Shown: positions 25,517-33,939, counted from the stretch's first letter. The stretch: 64,000 bases of DNA from Klebsiella michiganensis (GCA_000963575.1 CP011077.1:4340001-4404000), one strand, 5' to 3'. Notes: generated by a model from the sequence alone, not told the origin. Made by a program: numbers and translations.

Positions 25517-25526
25517 GCGCCCCGTT

Positions 25527-25602
25527 GCCCGGATAGCTCAGTCGGTAGAGCAGGGGATTGAAAATCCCCGTGTCCTTGGTTCGATTCCGAGTCCGGGCAC
25601 CA
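25527..25602 (+). tRNA. pheV: tRNA-Phe (anticodon GAA)
   Basis: A 76-nt tRNA with encoded CCA. The acceptor stem GCCCGGA pairs with TCCGGGC; the D arm has AGCTCAGTCGGTAGAGC, the anticodon arm GGGGATTGAAAATCCCC with GAA, and the T arm TTGGTTCGATTCCGA. In E. coli the copy next to speC is pheV, a frequent integration site for genomic islands. I see no integrase and no second copy of its 3' end in this window. Confidence 0.98.
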
Positions 25603-25613
25603 CTATTTAGAAG

Positions 25614-25637
25614 AACCAGCCTACGGGCTGGTTTTTT
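25614..25637 (+). terminator. tRNA-Phe terminator
   Basis: The 8-bp stem AACCAGCC/GGCTGGTT (25614-25621 with 25626-25633) is followed by a T run, 11 bp after the tRNA CCA. Confidence 0.9.
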
Positions 25638-25679
25638 GCTTTTGGCGATACGGCCTCTGCATCGAACTAACGTTCGATG

Positions 25680-25993
25680 ATTCGCCTCATCCATGAGGCT
25701 CACCCCTTCGGGGCCAGCGCAAGCGCTGTTCAAAAACGTTCCTGCCGTTTTAGTATTCGCCTCATCCATGAGGCTCCCCCCTTCGGGGCCAGCGCAAGCG
25801 CTGTTCAAAAACGTTCCCGACGTTTTAGTATTCGCCTCATCCATGAGGCTCACCCCTTTGGGGCCAGCGCAAGCGCTGTTCAAAAACGTTCCCGACGTTT
25901 TAGTATTCGCCTCATCCGTGAGGCTCACCCCTTAGAGGCCAGCGCAGGCGCTGTTCAAAAACGTTCCCGACGTTTTATTATTCGCCGCATCTT
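25680..25993. repeat. Four 75-bp tandem repeats downstream of tRNA-Phe
   Basis: Units begin at 25680, 25755, 25830 and 25905; each is exactly 75 bp, and a partial fifth begins at 25980. Each unit is a chain of small palindromes: GCCTCATCCATGAGGC, CCCCTTCGGGG, CAGCGCAAGCGCTG and AAAACGTTCCCGACGTTTT. Because 75 is a multiple of three, frames stay open on both strands, but no ribosome site or known protein supports coding. It recalls the repeat array after tyrT in E. coli. Confidence 0.9.
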
Positions 25994-26373
25994 GACCCAC
26001 TAATTATTCGTTCTTTGTCACCGTTCTTTATCGTCAGCTGAATAGCCGACATCTTGTTACTTTCCTTGATGGTTATTACCTCAGCACTAAATTCCCCAGT
26101 ATCAATTAATCCAGTGCGCATCTGCATTTTGGCATTTTTCTTCCACTTATCGTTGTAAACAGGCGTGGTTTGAAAATCTAAATCAGTGCCATTAATGCTG
26201 ATAGATAATAAATTGCCTCTTTCTGCATAGTTAAGTGGATATCTGGATACACCACCCGCTACGGCTTCTCCAGTGCTGATCTGTGTATCCCGAATCAGAA
26301 CGCCAGTACATTGTTCGGCCAATGCCGCACCAGAGGTGAAAAGACCTATAACAATAGTTAGTATTTTTTTCAT
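25978..26373 (-). CDS. Small exported protein of unknown function
   Basis: A 131-aa protein with a typical signal peptide (MKKILTIVIGLFTSGAALA, likely cleavage after residue 19). It is predicted periplasmic and has one cysteine right after the cleavage site region (EQC) and one near the C-terminus (SRC), which could form a disulfide. The rest is beta-rich with many polar residues. Its coding sequence is AT-richer than its neighbours, a sign of transfer. The stop codon lies in the last base pairs of the 75-bp repeat array, so its final codons are made by the partial fifth unit. I do not recognise a family. Confidence 0.6.
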   Translation of the reverse strand: MKKILTIVIGLFTSGAALAEQCTGVLIRDTQISTGEAVAGGVSRYPLNYAERGNLLSISINGTDLDFQTTPVYNDKWKKNAKMQMRTGLIDTGEFSAEVITIKESNKMSAIQLTIKNGDKERIISGSRCGE

Positions 26374-26390
26374 CGCATAATCACATCACA

Positions 26391-26424
26391 AAAATAAAGA
26401 GCCCCATCAATAACAGGGGGCTCT
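26391..26424 (-). terminator. Terminator after the glutathionylspermidine gene
   Basis: On the minus strand the stem AGAGCCCC/GGGGCTCT (26424-26417 with 26405-26398) is followed by TTTATTTTTG. A T-rich tract on the other side makes it potentially bidirectional. Confidence 0.8.
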
Positions 26425-26442
26425 ATTTTCCATTTAAATAAT

Positions 26443-28305
26443 CTACCTGTCTTTGACCACAATCAGTGGTTCGATATCGCTCTCTTTTTTAATCACCAGC
26501 GAATCATCCCCACGCAAACAAGTGCCGCCGTAGCTGCCGCCCACGGTAAAAGTGCAGACCTGGATGTATTTGCCATCCACCTTCGGCAGGCACCACAGCT
26601 GCTGATAGATGTTCTTGCGGTCAACGAACTTGCCGCTGGTTTTATCCAGCAGTTCATCGTGGTGGCTTACCAGATCGATATTGCTGCCGCAGCGCCCGGC
26701 TATCGGCTTCACCGCGTAACCCGTTTTTGCCAGCAGGTCGTTCACCTCGAAATCCGTATCCAGCAGGTAACGGTGGTTCGGGAACAGCTGCCAGAGCACC
26801 GGCAGAATGGCTTTGTTGCCGGGGATAACCGTCCACAGCGGCTCAAACACCAGCACTTCCGGGCGAAGTAATACGTCAATCAGGCGCACTTCTCCCTGCG
26901 GATGACCTGTACGGATTGGCACGGCGGCATACTCGGTTTCGCTAACCTCACGAATTTGCTCAATTGCCGTTTCCCAAGCCCAGGTCTTCCAGACGCAGTT
27001 CACCGCCCGGCCATCATTATCAATAAGCTGCCCGGCGCTATCCCAGTTTAGCTCGCCAAGGCCGTGCAATATTTTGATCTCAAACCCGGCCTGCATCAGC
27101 GAACGCTGCATGAACAACGCGTGGTAATCCTCTTCAGCGTCATTGTCCTGCATGATGTGGACAAACGGGCGAGCGCTGCTGTGCTTCCAGGCCCCGGTTA
27201 GCTCCTCCAGTAATCCTTCCGCCGGATTATGGCCGGTACCGCGATAGCCCGTCTTAACCCACTCCTCAAGAATCAGTCCGCTCTCGGTGTGGCAGGAGGC
27301 AGAATCGGCGTTATATTCGTACACCTTTAACCCGCGCTCATCCATGCAAAAATCCATGCGGCCGGAGACCATCTGGTGGCGGCGCCACTGCCAGGAAAGG
27401 CGCAGGCGAGGCCAGAGGATTTTTGGAATATCAAACAGCGCCAGAAGATTGTCATCTTTCAGCACCTTGTCCGTAGCGTGCAGATACATCAGATGCAGCT
27501 CGTTGGTGGCCTTAATCAGCTCCTGCTCGGCGCTTTCGGTGATAATGAAGTACTGGCAGGGATCTTGATTAATAATGTGGCCATTGGCCTGTATATAGGC
27601 CCGCTGGAGTTCATCTTTTTCATTCAACCACTTGCCGTCGAACTGGCGCTTATTGGCCAGGCGAGCACCACCAATTTTTAACGCTTCACCGCCGATGTCT
27701 GGCTGTGGCTCGCTGTGGGCAGTATCTTCAGTCTGGATCATCCAGCCAAGAATCGACGTGTCGGCAAAAGTATCCTCCAGCGTGTAACAACCGTCGTACT
27801 CAACCAGGGTTAGCTCACGCGTCCATTGTTGTCCGGCGGGCAACGGCGCATGAACCACGTTCTGCTCGGCGATGCGCACTTTATTGCCGAGAAGCTGAGT
27901 AATCACGGCGACATGGCCGGTTTCATGGAACTCGCCGCCCTTCTGCCAGATAAGCAGCGCGCCCGCCTCCGGCGCCCGTTTTGAGCCATTAGCAAAGGCC
28001 TGCAGCGGCAGAATATTGTCATTCACCACCTGACGTAAAAAGCGCAGCGAGAAGATTTCCCACGCCATGTGAACGTCGGTAAACACAAAGCCGTAGTTTA
28101 AGAAGAGGAAGCGGCGCGCGAACTCTACGCACTGCCACTTGTGGCCCATATATTCGTTGCCGATGTAGCTGCGAAATTCAGCTTCTTCGGGGTAATTACG
28201 CGGGTCAAGGCTACCGTAGTTAGAAGAGTAAATGGCCACGCCGCCCGGCGCATAACCTAAAAGTGTACCGAAGGGCGCGTCGTTGTCTGGTGTTCCTGTA
28301 TGCAT
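26443..28305 (-). CDS. gss: Bifunctional glutathionylspermidine synthetase/amidase
   Basis: Joins glutathione to spermidine using ATP and can hydrolyse the conjugate again. It is 620 aa (E. coli Gss/Gsp 619). The N-terminal CHAP amidase has Cys59 (GHKWQCVEFARRF) and His131 (ETGHVAVITQ). The C-terminal ATP-grasp synthetase spans about residues 200-620, with conserved MDFCMDERGLKVYEYNADSASCHTE and PIAGRCGSNIDLV. The start MHTGTPDNDAPFGTLLGYAPG aligns with E. coli. In K-12 the next genes towards yghZ include hyb; here they are replaced by the accessory block to its right. Confidence 0.96.
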   Translation of the reverse strand: MHTGTPDNDAPFGTLLGYAPGGVAIYSSNYGSLDPRNYPEEAEFRSYIGNEYMGHKWQCVEFARRFLFLNYGFVFTDVHMAWEIFSLRFLRQVVNDNILPLQAFANGSKRAPEAGALLIWQKGGEFHETGHVAVITQLLGNKVRIAEQNVVHAPLPAGQQWTRELTLVEYDGCYTLEDTFADTSILGWMIQTEDTAHSEPQPDIGGEALKIGGARLANKRQFDGKWLNEKDELQRAYIQANGHIINQDPCQYFIITESAEQELIKATNELHLMYLHATDKVLKDDNLLALFDIPKILWPRLRLSWQWRRHQMVSGRMDFCMDERGLKVYEYNADSASCHTESGLILEEWVKTGYRGTGHNPAEGLLEELTGAWKHSSARPFVHIMQDNDAEEDYHALFMQRSLMQAGFEIKILHGLGELNWDSAGQLIDNDGRAVNCVWKTWAWETAIEQIREVSETEYAAVPIRTGHPQGEVRLIDVLLRPEVLVFEPLWTVIPGNKAILPVLWQLFPNHRYLLDTDFEVNDLLAKTGYAVKPIAGRCGSNIDLVSHHDELLDKTSGKFVDRKNIYQQLWCLPKVDGKYIQVCTFTVGGSYGGTCLRGDDSLVIKKESDIEPLIVVKDR

Positions 28306-28675
28306 GTGTCCAACCTAAATCAGGCAGGCGGCAAAGGTCACGCTGATTGTCGTCTGCACGTTAAAATTAACCTGACAGAGAAGTCATCATCATACACCTC
28401 TGCGACTCACTTTGTGCAGAGACGAAGCGGCTAACCGCCCCAATTTTAAAACACCACATCGGCAAAACGTTTTGCCATTTAACAGAAATAGTTATCCGTT
28501 ATTCGCATTTGTTAAGCCCGCCGTTATTCCCTGAGAATGGCCCCTGCCGACGATGTAGGGCGCTCCTGCATTTAAAAATGAAAACACGTTTTTCAACATT
28601 GAGTCCGGGTTTCCACCGGGCATATTGCCCCCGAGGCGGGGAGCTGTAATTCGTTAATATCAGGAGAAAATCCCA
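28306..28675. other. Divergent intergenic region gss / ABC importer
   Basis: About 370 bp between divergent genes. It should hold both promoters. The clearest element is the perfect palindrome at 28461-28476 (listed separately). A small hairpin CTCTGC/GCAGAG lies at 28398-28421. I see no open frame with a ribosome site. Confidence 0.5.
28461..28476. promoter_or_regulatory. Perfect 16-bp palindrome, candidate LacI-type operator
   Basis: GGCAAAACGTTTTGCC is perfectly symmetrical around a central CG, the architecture of LacI/GalR/PurR family operators. It shares the eight central bases with the PurR box but not its flanks. It lies 200 bp before the importer start and 156 bp before gss, so it could control either. 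No LacI-family gene is visible in the window. Confidence 0.5.
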
Positions 28676-29572
28676 GTGAAAATAGCAAAAGGCCTGACCC
28701 TTATGGCCCTCGCCATGTCGACTCACTCAGCATTCGCGGCAGAAGCGGCGGTGCCGACAGACAGCACGCTGCACGTCAAAGCCGATCCCTCATTAAAAAG
28801 CTTGCTGCCTGCCGATATCGCCCAGCGTGGGTATATCGTGGCGGGCACCAACCCCAATACGCCGCCAACCACGTTCTACAAAGAAGACAATAAAACCCTG
28901 GCAGGCAGAGAAATTGACGTGATGAACGCGGTAGGCGAAAGGCTTGGTCTGGCCGTGCAGTGGCGGGACACGGGTGGGTTCGACAATATTATTCCAGGCC
29001 TGAAAACGGGCCGCTACGATGTCGCGCTGTCCAATATTAACGCGACCCAGGCGCGCCTGAAGCAGGTTGATTTTGTGGGCTACTACAACGCCAGCAGGCT
29101 GGGCATTATTTCGCTGAAAAGCGCCAACATCACGCCGTTTAAAACCTTCGACGCCGTATGTGGGAAAGAAGTCGGCGCGGGCGCAGGCACCACGCAAATT
29201 ACCCGTCTGGAAGAAGCCGGCAAAGCGTGTGAAGCCGCCGGCAAGCCGCCCATAAAAATTGCCGTATTCCCGGACCGCCCGGCAGGCGTTCAGGCGGTAG
29301 TGAGCGGCCGCGTCCCGATGTTCTTTGGTCCTTATGAAGGGCTGACCTGGCAAGTGAAGCTCATCAAACCTCTGGCGATGAGCGGCGAAATTGCCGTCAA
29401 TGATGCGCCAGTTTCCGTTGCCTTCCCGAAGGGATCTGCGCTTGAACCCGCGGTACAGGCCGCACTGAACTCGCTTATCAAAGACGGCAGCTATCAGAAA
29501 ATCCTCGACAACTGGGGCATTGGCTATGGTGCCGTCACCGAAGCCAAACGTAATGAAGAGATCTTTAAATGA
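28676..29572 (+). CDS. Polar amino acid ABC importer, substrate-binding protein (YxeM-like role)
   Basis: A 298-aa periplasmic binding protein (SBP family 3). The GTG start at 28676 has CAGGAGA 8 nt upstream. The signal peptide ends near AFA at residue 21. The mature protein shows the family 3 pattern GREIDVMNAVGERLGL, GRYDVALSNINATQARLKQVDF, and two cysteines (FDAVCGKE and AGKACEAAG) that may pair. The next two genes encode the permease and ATPase with overlapping ends. Together with the monooxygenase, acetyltransferase, deacylase and MmgE/PrpD genes nearby, I infer a modified cysteine such as S-(2-succino)cysteine as cargo; the sequence alone does not fix the ligand. Confidence 0.88.
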   Translation: MKIAKGLTLMALAMSTHSAFAAEAAVPTDSTLHVKADPSLKSLLPADIAQRGYIVAGTNPNTPPTTFYKEDNKTLAGREIDVMNAVGERLGLAVQWRDTGGFDNIIPGLKTGRYDVALSNINATQARLKQVDFVGYYNASRLGIISLKSANITPFKTFDAVCGKEVGAGAGTTQITRLEEAGKACEAAGKPPIKIAVFPDRPAGVQAVVSGRVPMFFGPYEGLTWQVKLIKPLAMSGEIAVNDAPVSVAFPKGSALEPAVQAALNSLIKDGSYQKILDNWGIGYGAVTEAKRNEEIFK

Positions 29573-30495
29573 ATCCGTCACCAGACAGTACGGACGATTT
29601 GCGCATTGTCGGTAAACGCTATTATGGCCGCTGGCTAAGCGCGTTGGTGGTGTTGATTTGCGTCGTCGCCATGGCGCATTCGATGATCAACAACCCACGT
29701 TTTGAATGGGGCGTTATCGCACAAAGCTTTACCGAAACATCTATTTTGCAGGGCGTGTTAATGACCCTGCAACTAACGGCTATTTCCGTGGTTCTGGGCT
29801 TTGCTTTCGGCACCGTTCTGGCGTTAATGCGCCTCTCATCCAATCCGGTACTTGTCGCCGTGAGCTGGGGCTATACGTGGTTTTTCCGCGGCGTGCCGAT
29901 GCTGGTTCAGCTATTTCTTTGGTATAACATCGCCGCGCTTTATCCCACGATTTCACTCTCACTTCCGGGAATAGGCGAACTCTGGAGCGCACAATCTAAC
30001 GCGCTAATCAGCCCGTTTAGCGCGGCGGTCATTGCCCTGGTGATGCACCAATCCGCCTACGCGGCAGAGATAGTGCGGGCGGGCATTCAGAGCGTCAGCA
30101 ACGGGCAACTGGAGGCCGCCAGAGCGCTTGGCTACCGTCCGGCGCAAATCTTCCGCCATACCATCCTGCCGCAGGCCATGCGCGCTATCCTGCCTCCCGC
30201 CGGGAATGAAGTTATCGGCCAGCTCAAAACCACCGCCGTGGTGTCCGTTATTTCGCTGCAGGATGTGCTGTTCTCCGCGCAGATTATCTACCAAAGAACG
30301 TATGAGGTTATCCCGCTGCTGCTGGTCGCCACGCTCTGGTATTTGCTGCTCACCTCGGTGCTGTCCGTCGGCCAATATTATGTTGAACGCTATTTCTCCC
30401 GCGGTATTACCCGTGGGGCGAAACGTAGCCTGCTAAAAACACTGCTCGATGGCTTTGCCCCGCAGCGCAGAGAAAGGAGTACCAGCCATGGCTGA
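29569..30495 (+). CDS. Polar amino acid ABC importer, permease (YxeN-like role)
   Basis: A 308-aa inner membrane permease of the His/Glu/Gln group. Its ATG overlaps the binding-protein stop by 4 nt (ATGA). About five or six membrane helices are visible, starting with LSALVVLICVVAMAHSM and QGVLMTLQLTAISVVLGF. The ATPase-contact EAA loop is EAARALGYRPAQIFRHTILP, around residue 184. The charged N-terminal 20 residues and a basic C-terminal tail of about 30 residues are cytoplasmic. It forms a homodimer in typical systems. It overlaps the ATPase gene by 8 nt. Confidence 0.92.
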   Translation: MNPSPDSTDDLRIVGKRYYGRWLSALVVLICVVAMAHSMINNPRFEWGVIAQSFTETSILQGVLMTLQLTAISVVLGFAFGTVLALMRLSSNPVLVAVSWGYTWFFRGVPMLVQLFLWYNIAALYPTISLSLPGIGELWSAQSNALISPFSAAVIALVMHQSAYAAEIVRAGIQSVSNGQLEAARALGYRPAQIFRHTILPQAMRAILPPAGNEVIGQLKTTAVVSVISLQDVLFSAQIIYQRTYEVIPLLLVATLWYLLLTSVLSVGQYYVERYFSRGITRGAKRSLLKTLLDGFAPQRRERSTSHG

Positions 30496-31249
30496 GGCAA
30501 TTACCCTGCGTAAGGTCACCAAACACTTTTCGGGCGTGACCGTTCTTGACGAGGTCAACCTGGACATTCCCGCCGGTTCGGTCACCGTTATTCTTGGGCC
30601 ATCGGGCTCAGGGAAATCGACGCTGCTGCGCTGCATCAATCACCTGGAAAAACTGGACGGCGGCACGATTCGTATCGGGGGCGAACTGGTAGGATACAAA
30701 CAAAAAGGCAATGCCCTGCACGAGCTCAGCAGCCGGGAAATCGCCCGTCAGCGCAGTGAAATTGGCATGGTGTTTCAGCAATTCAACCTGTTCCCTCACC
30801 GCACGGTGCTGCAAAATATCACCGACGCGCCCGTGCGGGTGAAAAACCAAAGCCGCCAGCAGGCCACGGAAAAAGCGCGGGCGCTCTTACGCCAGGTCGG
30901 GCTTTCCGGGCGCGAAGAGGAGTGGCCGCAGAACCTTTCAGGCGGCCAACAGCAACGCGTAGCGATTGCGCGGGCGCTGGCTATGGACCCCGGCGTGATG
31001 CTGTTCGACGAACCCACCTCCGCGCTGGATCCCGAACTGGTGGGTGAAGTATTACAGGCCATCAAACAGCTGGCCCACTCCGGGATCACCATGGTGATTG
31101 TGACCCACGAAATCGGCTTTGCACGGGAAGTTGCCGACAATATCGTGTTTATGGAAAACGGCAAAATTGTCGCCGCCGGTCCCACTCAGCAAGTGCTGGA
31201 TGACCCAAACAACGCGCGCGTCCGCAACTTCATCGCCACCGTGCTGTAA
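30488..31249 (+). CDS. Polar amino acid ABC importer, ATP-binding protein (YxeO-like role)
   Basis: A 253-aa ABC ATPase. I chose the ATG at 30488 with AAGGAG upstream; it overlaps the permease gene by 8 nt. Motifs in order: Walker A GPSGSGKST (near residues 38-46), Q-loop FQQFNLFPH, signature LSGGQQQR, Walker B VMLFDEPTSALD and switch histidine VTHE. This is the third and last gene of the importer operon. The next gene runs towards it from the opposite strand. Confidence 0.95.
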   Translation: MAEAITLRKVTKHFSGVTVLDEVNLDIPAGSVTVILGPSGSGKSTLLRCINHLEKLDGGTIRIGGELVGYKQKGNALHELSSREIARQRSEIGMVFQQFNLFPHRTVLQNITDAPVRVKNQSRQQATEKARALLRQVGLSGREEEWPQNLSGGQQQRVAIARALAMDPGVMLFDEPTSALDPELVGEVLQAIKQLAHSGITMVIVTHEIGFAREVADNIVFMENGKIVAAGPTQQVLDDPNNARVRNFIATVL

Positions 31250-31266
31250 GGGCTTTTTGATAGCAA

Positions 31267-32595
31267 CTAAAGCGCATCGTTCAGCGCCAGTATCAGCTGG
31301 CGCAAATCCTCTTCATTTTCCAGACGGGAAACGCGGGCAAACAGGCTGGTTTTATCGGGTGTACTCGCAGCCTCAAGCTTAGCCAGCACGTTTACCGGAG
31401 TGGCCAGCGACTGCTGACGGGTGCGGCGCTGGCGTAGCGTTTCGCCATTATTAAGATAAAGCGTCACTTCATGAAAGCGCCGGGCGGGGTCAATGGCATC
31501 CGGCGGCGCGCTGTCATCCGGGGTGCGTACCACTTTTTCCGCCAGGAGCATAATCTCTGCGTTAACGTCACCTTCGGCAAAATCAGCCATCCTTAAATCG
31601 TTGTAAATCAGCATCCCCGCGATGACATATTCGAGGCTAAATCGCGCTTCTATACCGTTTTTCGGCACGCGCACTGAGGCCGCAATATCCCCGCCGGGCG
31701 GGAATGCCACCGTGATACGCTCAATGCTGCGCAGCAGATCGGCAACCGGCCGCCCTGCCGCCTGCCAGCGCCGGCGGATCTCACGGCTGGCCTCCGCCGC
31801 ACTGTGCGTCCCGGCACAGGTTGCGAACGGCTTAAACTCAAGCCCCGGGCTGATAATGCGCCACGGCTGCCCCCACCCCTGCAGCAGTTTCTCGGGTAAG
31901 GCTTCGCTCCCGCTGCCAATGTGTAAGAAGGCTTCCAGTACCCCTTCCGCTTTGCCATCGAAACCCGCCAGCGCCAGCTGCGTGGCGCGTACCGCGTTTT
32001 CTGCCGCCAGTCCGGCATGGAGCGGCTTTACCGCTGAACCAAACTGCGCGCGCAGCCCGCTGGCCTGGGTTGCGGCTATCCCTAGCGCAATTGCCGTCTG
32101 CTCTGCCGTGGCGCCGGTGAAACGTGCCAGGGCCGCCGTGGCCGCAAGCGCCCCCAGGGAAGCCGTGTTGTGGTAGCCAAGCGTGTAGTGCTTTTGCGTG
32201 ACGGCCAGCCCCAGCCGCCCGGCCACTTCAACGCCAATCGCGTAGGCGTCAAAAAAGTGCCCCAGGCTTAACGCCGGCATCTCACCCGCCCAGGCCAGCA
32301 GCGCCGGCAGAATCACCACGCCGGGATGGCCACGAAAATCAGCGTGAAAATCATCATAGTCCAGCGCGTGTCCGGCATACCCCAGCCGCAAGGCAAGAGC
32401 AGACGGGGATCTCTCCTGATAAACGGCCTTTAAAACAGGCAAACCGCTGTCCGGGACCTGCTGCGTTAACACCGGCCAGCTCACGGCAAAGAAATCCTGC
32501 AGCCCCTGCCGCGCTTTTTCCTGCACGGTGGGATCGGGCTGAGAGCTGGCAATCAACTGGCTAAGCGACGCGGTCAGGCTCATCTTATTCTGCAT
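31267..32595 (-). CDS. MmgE/PrpD family protein (YxeQ-like)
   Basis: A 442-aa member of the MmgE/PrpD superfamily, which includes 2-methylcitrate dehydratase PrpD and aconitate isomerase-like enzymes acting on tricarboxylates. Residues 1-260 carry the helical domain with LDYDDFHADFRGHPGVVILPALLAW, the usual active-site region, and ITPGLEFKPFATCAGTHSAAEA marks the second domain. The ATG at 32595 has GAGGG upstream; MSLTASL at 32583 is an alternative. B. subtilis YxeQ, in the S-(2-succino)cysteine operon, belongs to this family. It is divergent from the dehydrogenase gene and convergent with the importer. Confidence 0.85.
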   Translation of the reverse strand: MQNKMSLTASLSQLIASSQPDPTVQEKARQGLQDFFAVSWPVLTQQVPDSGLPVLKAVYQERSPSALALRLGYAGHALDYDDFHADFRGHPGVVILPALLAWAGEMPALSLGHFFDAYAIGVEVAGRLGLAVTQKHYTLGYHNTASLGALAATAALARFTGATAEQTAIALGIAATQASGLRAQFGSAVKPLHAGLAAENAVRATQLALAGFDGKAEGVLEAFLHIGSGSEALPEKLLQGWGQPWRIISPGLEFKPFATCAGTHSAAEASREIRRRWQAAGRPVADLLRSIERITVAFPPGGDIAASVRVPKNGIEARFSLEYVIAGMLIYNDLRMADFAEGDVNAEIMLLAEKVVRTPDDSAPPDAIDPARRFHEVTLYLNNGETLRQRRTRQQSLATPVNVLAKLEAASTPDKTSLFARVSRLENEEDLRQLILALNDAL

Positions 32596-32837
32596 TTTTA
32601 CCCTCGAAGAGATTGCGTGGCACAGCGCAGCAGAATAGCAACAAAGCCCTCGCCTTCTATATCTGAAATCAGGCAAAGGTTATGCAAATTTGTGAATAGC
32701 AATCGCCTAATTATGCATTGCTTAAATTTCGCGTTGCCGTACCATTCAGGAAGGCTTTAGCGCTAAAACAAAAAACAATTACCCCTTTATTATTAAGAAG
32801 TTAATAAGAATTCAGGCTATTTCATCAAGGTAGAAAC
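32596..32837. other. Divergent promoter region MmgE/PrpD - alcohol dehydrogenase
   Basis: About 240 AT-rich bp contain a repeated TTATGCA (about 32680 and 32711) and AAATTT on both sides of it. The spacing would suit a shared regulator acting on both divergent promoters, but I cannot name one. Confidence 0.35.
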
Positions 32838-33932
32838 GTGTTAGCGATCAAATCCCCCAAAGCCTATCTGCAACGGCCCGGCCTGCGGGCCAAAGTCGGC
32901 GAGTACGTCAAGCCCCTTGCCAGCCACATTCGCATTATTACCTCCCCCAAAGCCTGGCAGGCCGTAAACCCAGAACTGACTCAGAGCCTCGACGCCCACG
33001 GGATCCGCTGGGAAGTCACCTGGCTTGCCGGGGAATGCACCGACGAGGCCATCAGCGGCCTTAGCGAACAGACGTTTGAGCAAGGTGCCAGCGCCATACT
33101 GGCTATCGGCGGCGGGCGGGTGCTCGACTGCGCCAAAGCCGCTGGCGATAAGCTGGAGCACGTTTCCGTCATCAACTTTTCTACGCTGGCAGCCACCTGT
33201 GCGGCCTGGTCACCGGTGGCGATTATCTACAACGCCGAAGGTGGGCACCTGCGCAGCCAGCCGCTGAAGAAAATGCCGGCGCTGGTTCTGGTCGACAGCG
33301 AAGTGATTGCCAGCAGCCCCGCGCGTTACCTGAAAGCCGGCATTGTTGACGCCCTGGCAAAATGGTACGAATTCCGCCCTTATCAGCGCCAGAATCCCGA
33401 CAGCCTCGCACTCGATCTTAAGGTGATGGCCGCTCAGCGTGCCGTCGAGGCTTATCGTCAGTGGGGCGATGAGGCGGTTGAAGACAACCAGGCGCAGCGA
33501 GTGAGCTTTGCGCTGGAACGCGTTATTGACGCGAATATCGTGTTAGCCGGGCTGGCTAACAGCATGCGTGATGATTTGCCCACGCCCGGCGTCGCCCACG
33601 CCATTCATAACCGACTCACCCACCAGCCGGAATTACATACCTGGCTGCACGGCGAAAAAGTCGGTTACTGCCTGCTGGTGCAGTCCCTGCTTGAGCAAAA
33701 AAACGGCGAGCCGGACCACGAACTTGTGGCGCTGCTGCGCCGTTTCGGCAGCCCGCTGCGCCTCCCGGAACTGACCGGCAGCCGGGCAGAAAGATTCCGG
33801 GCGTTAGCCACACAGTTTAGTTTCCCTGCGGCCAGTGCTGCCCGGCTGCCGTTTGCACTCTCGCCAGACTCGCTGGAACAAGCGCTGCTTGCCACCGACC
33901 ATTTTTCACCGCCGCTTCAGGACAATTTTTGA
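32838..33932 (+). CDS. Iron-containing alcohol dehydrogenase family oxidoreductase (HcxA/YbdH-like)
   Basis: A 364-aa member of the GldA-like group of metal-dependent alcohol dehydrogenases. The GTG start has AAGG 7 nt upstream. The nucleotide-binding GGGRVLDCAKA is near residues 93-103. Metal ligands are probably the Asp in AGIVDALAKWYE and the His in GVAHAIHN and LHGEKVGY. The overall pattern resembles E. coli HcxA (YbdH), which reduces 2-oxo acids, more than glycerol dehydrogenase. It is followed 7 bp later by the monooxygenase, so the two are cotranscribed. A role in reducing a 2-oxo product (for example oxaloacetate) is inference only. Confidence 0.8.
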   Translation: MLAIKSPKAYLQRPGLRAKVGEYVKPLASHIRIITSPKAWQAVNPELTQSLDAHGIRWEVTWLAGECTDEAISGLSEQTFEQGASAILAIGGGRVLDCAKAAGDKLEHVSVINFSTLAATCAAWSPVAIIYNAEGGHLRSQPLKKMPALVLVDSEVIASSPARYLKAGIVDALAKWYEFRPYQRQNPDSLALDLKVMAAQRAVEAYRQWGDEAVEDNQAQRVSFALERVIDANIVLAGLANSMRDDLPTPGVAHAIHNRLTHQPELHTWLHGEKVGYCLLVQSLLEQKNGEPDHELVALLRRFGSPLRLPELTGSRAERFRALATQFSFPAASAARLPFALSPDSLEQALLATDHFSPPLQDNF

Positions 33933-33939
33933 ATTTACT

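Noticed and set aside
25512..25928. Open frames across the 75-bp repeats (138 aa minus, 108 aa plus) as proteins
   Set aside because: They stay open only because the unit is a multiple of three bases; the minus frame runs through the tRNA gene, and neither has a ribosome site.
25680..25993. CRISPR array downstream of tRNA-Phe
   Set aside because: The units follow each other without unique spacers, are 75 bp long, and no cas genes are present.
25527..26440. Genomic island inserted at the tRNA-Phe gene
   Set aside because: No integrase and no duplicated tRNA 3' end was found downstream in the window, although pheV is a known target.
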